From Candidatus Eremiobacterota bacterium (GTDB lineage: Bacteria; Vulcanimicrobiota; Vulcanimicrobiia; Vulcanimicrobiales; Vulcanimicrobiaceae), in NCBI GenBank assembly GCA_019235885.1, contig JAFAKB010000084.1, positions 1-55,055 on the forward strand: 55,055 bases of DNA, in the 5' to 3' direction. Numbering within the stretch: the first letter of the stretch is position 1; each line of letters opens with the position of its first letter. The notes under the pieces are model-generated. The model did no database searches and was not told the origin of the DNA. It was given only the letters and a program-made list of their open reading frames with translations. The translations under genes and the position numbers were made by a program. Below, piece by piece: positions 25,447 to 33,150 of this stretch.

Positions 25447-27367
25447 AGTGTCGAAGCTCCCGGTCGCGAGCTGGTTGGAATCCAACCAGGTTGCGCTCGT
25501 CGCGGCGCTCGGCGAGGTGCGCGCGCAGCTCGAAGCAGGCACGTCCGGCGCGGCGCCCGAGAGCCAAGACGCCGACTCGGCGCTCGCGGCACTGTGCGCG
25601 ACGTTCAAGCTGACGCGCTTCGAGCGCGCGCTGTTGTTGTTGTGCGCCGGGATCGAGCTCGACTCCGCGTTCGCGCCGCTGTGCGCGAAGCTCAACGGCG
25701 ATCCGGCGTGCGCGTATCCGACGTTCAGCCTCGCGCTGGGGCGGCTGCCCGACCCGCACTGGAGCGCGCTCAGCCCGGACGGCGCGCTGCGCCGCTGGCT
25801 GCTGGTCGACGTCGCGCGGCAGCCCGGCGTCTCGCTCACCGCGAGCGCGCTGCGCATCGACGAGCGCATCCTTCACTATTTGACCGGCCTCAACCACACC
25901 GACGAGCGCGTCGCGAACCTCGCCGAGCCGCTGAGCGCCGACGGGCTCGTCGCGCCCGCGCACGAAAGCATCGTCGCCGCGGTGTGCGAGGAGTGGTCGC
26001 GCGCGCGCGCGCTGCCCGCGATCCAGCTGGGCGGGCGCGACGCCGGCGCGAAGCGCGAGATCGCCGCCGCGGCCGCAAGCGCGCTGGGAATTCGCTTCTA
26101 CGCGCTGCGCCCGGAGCTGTTCGCCGCGCAGGGACATCTCTTCGAAACCCTCGCGCGGTTGTGGGACCGCGAAGCCGCGCTCTCCGGCGCCGCGCTGTAC
26201 GTCGACGCCGACGGGCTCGACGCCGCGGAGACGGCGCCGCACGTGCGCCGCCTCGTCGAGCGGCTCGCCGCGCCGCTGGTGCTCGCCGCGCCGGAACCGT
26301 GGCCGCTGACGCACCGCGCGACGCGCGTCTTCGACGTCGCCAAGCCGCCGGCGCCGGAGCAGCGCGAGCTGTGGGTGCGTTTCCTCGGCCCCGACGCCGA
26401 GCGCGCGAGCGAACAGATCGACCGCGTCGCGGGCCAGTTCGATCTGAGCGCGGTTGCGATCCGCGCCGCGGCGCTCGAAGCGCGCACCGCCGGCGCCGCA
26501 CCGCTCTCCGAACGGCTGTGGGACGCCGCGCGCGCGCGGGCGCGCACGCAGCTCGGCGCGCTCGCGCAGCAGGTGCGCACCGACGTGACCTTCGCCGACT
26601 TGGTGTTGCCGGAGCGACACACCGCGCTGCTGCGCGAGATCGCGATGCACGTCGCGCAGCGCGCGACCGTCTACGGACGCTGGGGCTTCGACCACCGCAC
26701 GACGAGCGGGCTCGGGATCAGCGCGCTCTTCGCCGGGCCGAGCGGGACCGGGAAGACGATGGCCGCCGCCGTGCTGGCGAACGCGCTGCGCCTCGATCTG
26801 TACCGCATCGACCTGGCGACGGTGGTGAACAAGTACATCGGCGAGACCGAGAAGAACTTGCGGCGCGTCTTCGACGCCGCGGAGGACGGCGGCGCGATCC
26901 TGTTCTTCGACGAAGCCGACGCGCTCTTCGGCAAGCGCAGCGAGGTCAAAGACAGCCACGACCGCTACGCGAACATCGAGATCAACTACCTGCTGCAGCG
27001 AATCGAGAGCTATCGCGGGCTGGCGATCCTCGCCACCAACATGAAGAGCGCGCTCGACGAAGCGTTCCTGCGGCGGCTGCGCTTCGTGGTCGAGTTTCCG
27101 TTCCCGGACGCGGCGCAGCGCCAGGCGCTCTGGCGCACGGTCTTCCCGCCCTCCGCGCCGCTGGAGGATCTCGCCTTCGAGCGGCTCGCGCTCCTCAACG
27201 TCCCGGGCGGGAACATTCGCAACATCGCGCTGCGCGCGGCGTTCCTCGCCGCCGACGCCGGCGAGCCGATCCGCATGTCGCACCTCCGGCGGGCTGCGCT
27301 GGGCGAGTACCTCAAGCTCGAGCGGCCGGCGAACGAAGTCGACGGCGCGTTCGGAGCGGCCTCGTGA
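25439..27367 (+). CDS. eCIS AAA+ ATPase (Pvc15/Afp15-like)
   Basis: 642-aa protein with a roughly 390-residue N-terminal region containing degenerate ATPase-like sequence, then a C-terminal AAA+ domain. Walker A GPSGTGKT has Lys439, Walker B is LFFDEADALFG with Asp491 and Glu492, and sensor 1 is LATNMK with the Arg finger region RRLRFVVEFPFPD. This ATPase family is a hallmark of eCIS loci and is unlike the ClpV of T6SS. Its role in assembly or cargo loading is not fully known. The ATG lies 8 nt inside the previous gene. Confidence 0.94.
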   Translation: MSEVSKLPVASWLESNQVALVAALGEVRAQLEAGTSGAAPESQDADSALAALCATFKLTRFERALLLLCAGIELDSAFAPLCAKLNGDPACAYPTFSLALGRLPDPHWSALSPDGALRRWLLVDVARQPGVSLTASALRIDERILHYLTGLNHTDERVANLAEPLSADGLVAPAHESIVAAVCEEWSRARALPAIQLGGRDAGAKREIAAAAASALGIRFYALRPELFAAQGHLFETLARLWDREAALSGAALYVDADGLDAAETAPHVRRLVERLAAPLVLAAPEPWPLTHRATRVFDVAKPPAPEQRELWVRFLGPDAERASEQIDRVAGQFDLSAVAIRAAALEARTAGAAPLSERLWDAARARARTQLGALAQQVRTDVTFADLVLPERHTALLREIAMHVAQRATVYGRWGFDHRTTSGLGISALFAGPSGTGKTMAAAVLANALRLDLYRIDLATVVNKYIGETEKNLRRVFDAAEDGGAILFFDEADALFGKRSEVKDSHDRYANIEINYLLQRIESYRGLAILATNMKSALDEAFLRRLRFVVEFPFPDAAQRQALWRTVFPPSAPLEDLAFERLALLNVPGGNIRNIALRAAFLAADAGEPIRMSHLRRAALGEYLKLERPANEVDGAFGAAS

Positions 27368-27654
27368 ACGTCGCGATCGACGCGCTGCGGCTGCGCTTCC
27401 GCAACGCCGCCGGGCACGAGCACCGCATCGAGCCGCTGACGCGGCGCGCGCTGGCACTGCTGGCCGCGCGCTTGCAGGCAGCCGATGAACCGCTGCCGGC
27501 AAACGCGCAGGCCGCGCGCACGATCGCGGTCGGGGGGATCGCATTCGACCGGCTCGGCGACGAAGAGGCGGCAAGCGCGATCGCCGACACGGTGGCGACG
27601 TCGCTGCGCGCGATAAGCGCGAACGGCGCGGAGGGTGCGGCATGGGAGTCCTGA
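27364..27654 (+). CDS. Small eCIS-operon protein of unknown function
   Basis: 96-aa protein with a GTG start overlapping the ATPase stop (GTGA) and an end 13 nt into the CIS-tube gene. IDALRLRFRNAAGHEHRIEPLTRRALALLAARL is followed by a mixed acidic C-terminal half. I do not recognise a family. Its conserved position between ATPase and tube-initiator genes suggests a structural or accessory role. Confidence 0.7.
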   Translation: MNVAIDALRLRFRNAAGHEHRIEPLTRRALALLAARLQAADEPLPANAQAARTIAVGGIAFDRLGDEEAASAIADTVATSLRAISANGAEGAAWES

Positions 27655-28292
27655 AAGGCGCGTTCGCCAGCTTCGGCGCCGGGCTGCTCGGCGCGCTGCC
27701 GAACATCGTCGTGTTCCAGTTCAACCCCGAGCGCATGACGCGCACGCCGCGCACGGTGCAGCCGCCGCAGCCGCCGGCCGGCCAAGGGCAGACGAACGCG
27801 CAACAGGTGCCGGGCGAACCGAGCGAATCGATTTCGTTCACGCTGAAGATCGACGCGAGCGACGCGCTCGCGCAAGCCAACCCGATCGCCGCGGCGAGCG
27901 GCGTCCTCACCACCATCTCGGCGCTCGAGTTGCTGATGGTCCCGCAGAGCTCGCTGACGATCGACCTCTCGGCGCTGGCCGGCGGCTCGGCGCCGAGCAA
28001 GGCGCCGCCGCTGACCCTGCCGCTGGTGCTCTTCATCTGGGGCCCGTGGCGGATCGTGCCGGTCAACATCAACTCGCTCTCGGTCACCGAGACCGAGTAC
28101 GACCAGCTGCTCAACCCGATCCGTGCCGAGATCAGCGTCTCGTTGCAGATCCTCACGCCGAGCCAGCTCGCCGGCCAGACGATCGGGATCGGCGCCTACA
28201 AGTACTCCGAAGGCGTGAAGGAAGTGATGGCCGCGCTCAACCTCGCCAACGCCGCGCAGCTCGGGATCAGCTCGGTCCTTTCGTTCATGTGA
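27642..28292 (+). CDS. CIS tube-initiator/adaptor protein (Afp7-like)
   Basis: 216-aa protein. NIVVFQFNPERMTRTPR is the family signature of CIS-tube/Afp7-like adaptors. SISFTLKIDASDAL and VPVNINSLSVTETEYDQLLNPIRAEISVSLQIL follow. In AFP and PVC the corresponding protein joins the tube to the hub and carries a LysM; here the LysM is on the separate next gene. Confidence 0.87.
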   Translation: MGVLKGAFASFGAGLLGALPNIVVFQFNPERMTRTPRTVQPPQPPAGQGQTNAQQVPGEPSESISFTLKIDASDALAQANPIAAASGVLTTISALELLMVPQSSLTIDLSALAGGSAPSKAPPLTLPLVLFIWGPWRIVPVNINSLSVTETEYDQLLNPIRAEISVSLQILTPSQLAGQTIGIGAYKYSEGVKEVMAALNLANAAQLGISSVLSFM

Positions 28293-28302
28293 GACGCAGA
28301 CG

Positions 28303-28581
28303 ATGATCTTCAAGGGCAGCCGGTATCAGAACGTCGGAACGTACACCGCGACGGACGCCTCGGGCGCAACGGTGACGGCACTGCGCATTCGGTTCATCCC
28401 GCCGACGCCGGCCGGCTTCTTCCACGCCTTCGTCGCCGGCGAGCGGCTCGACGTCCTGGCGTACAACTACTACCGCGACGCGCAGAAGAGCTGGCTGATC
28501 GCCGACGCGAACGCGCCCGTCGACCCGGACGACGTGCTCGAAATCGGGCGGCGGATCGCGATCCCGCCGGACCGGAGCTGA
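28303..28581 (+). CDS. LysM-like tail protein (gpX-like)
   Basis: 92-aa protein. FVAGERLDVLAYNYYRDAQKSWLIADAN followed by DVLEIGRRIAIPP is a LysM-like pattern of the kind found in phage tail protein X and CIS proteins. It probably strengthens the hub-tube joint. The start is weakly marked; the gene is flanked by gaps of 10 nt and 1 nt. Confidence 0.85.
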   Translation: MIFKGSRYQNVGTYTATDASGATVTALRIRFIPPTPAGFFHAFVAGERLDVLAYNYYRDAQKSWLIADANAPVDPDDVLEIGRRIAIPPDRS

Positions 28582-28582
28582 G

Positions 28583-29749
28583 ATGGCCGACAAAGCGTTC
28601 GAGATCGCGTTCGCGGGAACGAAGGCCGACCCGAGCTTCTACGCCGACGTGAAGTCGCTTTCGGTCGACGAAGGGGGCGAGGACGGGACGACGGCGCAGC
28701 TTCGGCTCGCGCTGCGGCGCGGGGACGACGGCTCGTGGAACTATCTCGACGACGACCGCTTCGCGCCGTTCGCGCAGCTCAGCGCGTCGCTCGGCTTCGG
28801 CGAGCTGGACGCGGTCTTCACCGGCTACGTCACCGGCGTCGAGGCGCACTTCGATCCCGATCCCGACCAGTCGTACGTGGACGTGAGCTGCACCGACACG
28901 TGCGCGCTGCTCGGGCTCGAAGACAAGGTCGCGACCTGGCCCAACCTCTCCGACGGCGACATCGTCAACCAGATCGTCGGCGGCTACGGCGTGAGCGTCC
29001 AAGCCGACTCGACCGCGCCGGTCCACCAGGACGACACGACGACGACGGTGCAGCGCGCGACCGACCTTCAGTTCGTGCAGATGCTGGCGCAGCGCAACGG
29101 GCTGGAGTTCTACTTCGAAACCGACAAGAGCACCGGCAGCGCGACCGCGTATCTCAAGGCGCCGGCGCTGCAAGGGACGCCGCAGCCCGATCTCGCCGTC
29201 GCCTTCGACGAGAACAGCAACCTGCGCTCGTTCGGCGCGACGCTGACCGCGCAGCGCCCGCTCAACGTGAAGACCGCGCAGGTCGACGTCTCGGGCGGGA
29301 GCACGAACGAAGCGCACGTCGCGGACCTCTCGCTCGACAAGCTCGGCGCGAGCGATCTCGCCGCGCTCGCCGCGGCCGCGATCGGCCGGCTCGCGACGCC
29401 GAAGGACGCGGCGGCGCAGCTGCTGGTTCTCGGCGCGCCGAGCAGCGATCAAGGCGAGCTGCAGCAGCAGGCGCAAGCGGTGCGCGACGAAGCCGGCTGG
29501 TTCATCGAGGCGAGCGGCGAGATCAACTCCGACGCCTACCAGCACGTGCTGCGGCCGCACCGCGTCGTGCTGGTGAAGGGCGCCGGGACGCAGTACAGCG
29601 GAAAGTATTACGTCACGCGCGTCACCCACACCATCACGCCGCAAGGGACGTACTCGCAAGCGTTCCAGGCGCGCCGCAACGCGCGCGACCTCGACGGCAG
29701 CGAAAGCTTCGGCGCGAGCAGCCTTGCGCTGGCGGTGCCCGGGCTATGA
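28583..29749 (+). CDS. Hub protein (phage gpD/gp27/VgrG N-terminal-like)
   Basis: 388-aa protein of the late-control D/gp27 group. It starts FEIAFAGTKADPSFYADVKSL and contains LDVKTAQVDVSG-type strands, RATDLQFVQMLAQRNGLEFYFE and a C-terminal YYVTRVTHTITPQGTYSQAFQARRN. The trimer forms the hub that holds the spike. GGAG lies 5-8 nt upstream of the ATG. In AFP/PVC and VgrG the hub and gp5-like spike are fused; here they are separate genes. Confidence 0.9.
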   Translation: MADKAFEIAFAGTKADPSFYADVKSLSVDEGGEDGTTAQLRLALRRGDDGSWNYLDDDRFAPFAQLSASLGFGELDAVFTGYVTGVEAHFDPDPDQSYVDVSCTDTCALLGLEDKVATWPNLSDGDIVNQIVGGYGVSVQADSTAPVHQDDTTTTVQRATDLQFVQMLAQRNGLEFYFETDKSTGSATAYLKAPALQGTPQPDLAVAFDENSNLRSFGATLTAQRPLNVKTAQVDVSGGSTNEAHVADLSLDKLGASDLAALAAAAIGRLATPKDAAAQLLVLGAPSSDQGELQQQAQAVRDEAGWFIEASGEINSDAYQHVLRPHRVVLVKGAGTQYSGKYYVTRVTHTITPQGTYSQAFQARRNARDLDGSESFGASSLALAVPGL

Positions 29750-30435
29750 GCGGCGACGTTCTCACCAAGCTGGTCCAGCGCGTCGAAAACCGCTTCTACG
29801 GCAAGTACCGCGGGATCGTCGTGAGCAACACCGATCCGCTGAACCTCGGCCGGATCCAGGCGACGGTGCCGCGGCTGCTCGCCGCCGAGACATTGGGCTG
29901 GGCGCTGCCGGCGTTTCCGTACGGCGGCGTCGCGGAGGAAGGGTACTTCGCCGTTCCGTCCGTCGGCGCCGGCGTGTGGATCGAGTTCGAAGAAGGCGAT
30001 CTCAGCTATCCGATCTGGACGGGGACGTGGTACCAGAGCGGCCAGATCCCCGAGTCGGCGACGCCGAAGCAGAAAGTCTTCAAGACGACCAGCGGGCACA
30101 AGATCGTGCTCGACGACGACGCCAAGAGCGTCACGATCACCGACGCCAACAGCAACGTGATCTCGCTGGATTCGAGCGCGATCAAGATCACCGCCGGCCA
30201 AGCGACGCAGATCGTCGTCGACGCGCCGCAGATCCAGCTCGTCGCCAACAGCAGCCATCCTTTGGTTTTCGGGGACAGCCTGCTGCAGTATCTCACCCAG
30301 CTCGTGCAGAGCTTCAACACGCACATGCATCCCGGCCAGATGGCCGGCCCGGTTCCCGTCACGCCGATGGTGCCGGCGCCGCCGGCGACGCCGCCCGATC
30401 CCAGCCTGCTCTCGCAGAAAGTGACGACGGGATGA
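29746..30435 (+). CDS. Spike protein (gp5/gpV OB-fold baseplate protein)
   Basis: 229-aa protein whose ATG overlaps the hub stop (ATGA). The OB-fold starts YRGIVVSNTDPLNLGRIQATVP and ends VPSVGAGVWIEFEEGDLSYPIWTG. A beta-helix-like repeat region (KIVLDDDAKSVTITDANSN, SLDSSAIKITAG) follows, and then a C-terminal HMHPGQMAGPVPVTPM tail typical of baseplate V proteins. This should form the membrane-piercing needle. No separate PAAR tip protein was recognised. Confidence 0.9.
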   Translation: MSGDVLTKLVQRVENRFYGKYRGIVVSNTDPLNLGRIQATVPRLLAAETLGWALPAFPYGGVAEEGYFAVPSVGAGVWIEFEEGDLSYPIWTGTWYQSGQIPESATPKQKVFKTTSGHKIVLDDDAKSVTITDANSNVISLDSSAIKITAGQATQIVVDAPQIQLVANSSHPLVFGDSLLQYLTQLVQSFNTHMHPGQMAGPVPVTPMVPAPPATPPDPSLLSQKVTTG

Positions 30436-30818
30436 GACAGAGCGATCTGCTGGCACGCCGGTACCTGGACTACCCGTACGGCGTGAGCGGGAGCGGGACG
30501 CCGAACACGACCCCACCCGACGACCACCTGCGCGATCTGATCCTGCAAGTGCTCTTCACAAATCCCGGCGAGCGCGTCTTCCTGCCCGACTTCGGCGCCG
30601 GCGTCTCGCAGCTCGTCTTCGCGCCGAACAGCGACGCGCTGCGCGTCACCGCGCAGTTCCTAATCTCGACCAACCTGCAGCACTGGCTCGGCGACCGCAT
30701 CAACGTCGACCAAGTCACGGTGACCAGCGACCCGGGGTTCGAGAACGTCGTCACGATCGAGATCTCCTACACCGTCAAGGCGACGCTCGAGCGCCGCACG
30801 CTGGACGTGCAGGTCTGA
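30432..30818 (+). CDS. gp25-like baseplate wedge protein
   Basis: 128-aa protein of the GPW/gp25 group with PGERVFLPDFGAGVSQLVFAP, the classic signature. ISTNLQHWLGDRINVDQVTV and VEISYTVKATLERRTLDV-like strands complete the fold. gp25 joins wedges and starts sheath polymerisation. ATGA overlap with the spike gene. Confidence 0.94.
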   Translation: MRQSDLLARRYLDYPYGVSGSGTPNTTPPDDHLRDLILQVLFTNPGERVFLPDFGAGVSQLVFAPNSDALRVTAQFLISTNLQHWLGDRINVDQVTVTSDPGFENVVTIEISYTVKATLERRTLDVQV

Positions 30819-30819
30819 G

Positions 30820-33150
30820 ATGACGACCGCGCTGCGCCCGGCGATCGACTGCCCCGCCCCGACGCTCACGCCCGGCGCGCAGGGGATCGAGCGGGTCGCG
30901 GTCGACGACGCGCAGGCGCAGCTCACCGTGACGTTCGTGCGCGCGATCGCGCCCGGCGAGCTCTCCGTGCTGCTGCAGCGTGGCAGCTACACGCTGACCG
31001 GCGGCGCGCGCATCTTCCCGCGCATCCTCTCGGCCGCGCTGCCGGCCGTCCCCGACCCGCTGCACCGCACGATCGTGCTGACGCTCGACGTGATCGGCGA
31101 CTTCTCCGTCTACACGCTCAGCGTGAGCGCGCCGGAGATCGACCCGTTCTTCGCCGATGTCGCGCTGCGCTTCCGGCTGGCGTGCGACGACGCGTTCGAC
31201 TGCCGTGCGCCGGTCGCGGCGCCCGCGGCGCCGCCGGAGATCGCGGTGTCGATCGACTATCTCGGCAAGGACTACGCCAGCTTCCGCCAAGCGCTGCTCG
31301 ACTTCGTCGCGGTGCGCTTCCCGAGCTGGACCGAGCGCAGCGAGGCCGATATCGGGATGATGCTGCTCGAGCTGTTCGCGGCGACCGCGGACACGCTGAG
31401 CATCATGCAGGACCGCGTCGCGAACGAAGCGTTCCTCGGCAGCGCCACGCAGCGCCGCTCGGTCGCCGGACATCTCGCGCTGGTCGGCTACCGGCTCGAC
31501 GAAGGCGCCTCGGCGTGGACGTTCTTGCAGCTTGCGGTGAACGCGCCGGCGTCGCTGAACGACAACGTCTTCCTGACGGTCACCAACGACCCGCAGAGCG
31601 CCGGCGAGCCGGTGATCGTCTTCGAGACGCTCGGGAACGCGTCGCTCGACCCGCGCCATCAAACGATGCCGCTCTACGACTGGGGCAACGCGGGCTGCTG
31701 CGTCGACCACGACGTCTTCACCGCCGCGCTGGCCGGCAGCTACGACGGTCTCGCCGCCGGCGACTGGCTGCTCTTCGACGACGGGCGCGCGCCGAGCGTG
31801 GTGCGGCTGAGCGCGACGCCGCAGATCACGGCCGCGCCGGCGGTCGGCTCGCCGCCGTTCTCGCCGCCGTTCTCTCCGCCGCTTTCACCACCAGGCGGGA
31901 TGCTCACGCTCGTGCAGTGGTCGGCGGCGACGCCGCTCGGGCACGACTTCTGCGTGCGCGACACCGTGGTGCGCGGCAACGTCGTCCTCGCCACGCATGG
32001 CGAGACGGTCGAGGGCGAAGCGCTGCGCGCGCTCACCCCCGCGCAGAAAACCGCGCTCGCGAAAGAGATCGCGGCGCGCGGCCCCGGCGAGCGCGTGCCG
32101 CGCCAGCGGCTCACGCTGGCGAACGCGCCGCTCGCGCGCCTCGATCCGAGCACGCTCGCGCTCGCGAACGGGACGCAGCGCACGACGAGCACGATCTCGT
32201 TGGAGGTCGGCGAGCCGCCGGTGCGCTTCACCGAGCTGCCGACCCTGCTCGAGAGCGCCTCCGACGCCACCGTCTTTCGCGTCGAGATCGATGATGCCGG
32301 AGACGCGACGGTCGTCTTCGGCGACGGCACGTTCGGAGTTGCGCCGGACGAGACGGCGGACGTCTTCGCGAGCTACCGCGTCGGCGGCGGCGCGATCGGC
32401 AACGTCGCGGCGGCGACCCTCACGCGCGCGCCGCTGCACCCGCCCTGGCTCGACGCGGTGACGAACCCGCTCGCCGCAAGCGGCGGGCGCGACCGCGAGT
32501 CGAGCGACCACGCGCGCCGGCTTGGGCCGGCGACGTTCCTCGATCCGCTGGTCGCCGTCACCGCCGCGGACTACCGCGCCGCCGCCGAAGCGTTCACCGA
32601 CGCGAATGGCGCGCACCGCGTGCAGCGCGCGAAAGCGGCGTTCCGCTGGACCGGCAGCTGGCTCACCGTGACGCTCGCGGTCGAGCCGGCCGGCGCGGAC
32701 TTCGTAGACGCGGCCCTGCGCGCCGCGCTGCTCGCGTACCTCGAGACGCGCCGTTTGGCGGGCTACGACCTCGATCTCGCCGATCCGGTCTACGTTCCGC
32801 TCGAGCTCGAGGTCTCCCTCTGCATCGCGCCGGGATTCGCGCCGGGCGACGTGCAGCAGCGCGTCGTGCAAGCGCTGCACGACTTCTTCGCGCCGGCGAA
32901 CTTCTCGTTCGGCGACCGGCTCTACGTCAGCCGGCTCTACGCCGCCCTCGCCGCGGTGAGCGGCGTCGACGCGGCGACGATCGTGCGGCTCTCGCGGCTG
33001 CACGCCGCGAACCCCGCGGCGCGCACCGCGCAGAACCTGCGCCAAGGCTATCTCGACGTCGGTCCGGCGGAAGTGATCCGGCTCGACGACGACCGCAACC
33101 GGCCGGAGCACGGCACCGCGCGCGTCGACGTGGTGGGGACCGGAACGTGA
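30820..33150 (+). CDS. Baseplate J/gp6-like wedge protein, first copy
   Basis: 776-aa putative baseplate assembly protein. IDYLGKDYASFRQALLDFVAVRFP and ADIGMMLLELFAATADTLSIMQDRVANEAFLG at about residues 140-210 are typical of the eCIS Afp11-like N terminus. GDATVVFGDGTFG, YRVGGGAIGNVAAATL and AVTAADYRAAAEAF in the C-terminal half match baseplate-J. A four-repeat SPPF/SPPL insertion sits near residue 345. The next gene is a divergent paralog. Confidence 0.88.
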   Translation: MTTALRPAIDCPAPTLTPGAQGIERVAVDDAQAQLTVTFVRAIAPGELSVLLQRGSYTLTGGARIFPRILSAALPAVPDPLHRTIVLTLDVIGDFSVYTLSVSAPEIDPFFADVALRFRLACDDAFDCRAPVAAPAAPPEIAVSIDYLGKDYASFRQALLDFVAVRFPSWTERSEADIGMMLLELFAATADTLSIMQDRVANEAFLGSATQRRSVAGHLALVGYRLDEGASAWTFLQLAVNAPASLNDNVFLTVTNDPQSAGEPVIVFETLGNASLDPRHQTMPLYDWGNAGCCVDHDVFTAALAGSYDGLAAGDWLLFDDGRAPSVVRLSATPQITAAPAVGSPPFSPPFSPPLSPPGGMLTLVQWSAATPLGHDFCVRDTVVRGNVVLATHGETVEGEALRALTPAQKTALAKEIAARGPGERVPRQRLTLANAPLARLDPSTLALANGTQRTTSTISLEVGEPPVRFTELPTLLESASDATVFRVEIDDAGDATVVFGDGTFGVAPDETADVFASYRVGGGAIGNVAAATLTRAPLHPPWLDAVTNPLAASGGRDRESSDHARRLGPATFLDPLVAVTAADYRAAAEAFTDANGAHRVQRAKAAFRWTGSWLTVTLAVEPAGADFVDAALRAALLAYLETRRLAGYDLDLADPVYVPLELEVSLCIAPGFAPGDVQQRVVQALHDFFAPANFSFGDRLYVSRLYAALAAVSGVDAATIVRLSRLHAANPAARTAQNLRQGYLDVGPAEVIRLDDDRNRPEHGTARVDVVGTGT
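31849..31896 (+). repeat. Four in-frame SPPx codon repeats inside the first baseplate-J gene
   Basis: Four consecutive 12-nt units (tcgccgccgttc-like) encode SPPF, SPPF, SPPL, SPPG. The first two units are identical at the DNA level. Similar SPLSPP stretches are encoded in the two large fibre genes at about 38531-38560 and 40190-40215. Confidence 0.8.
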
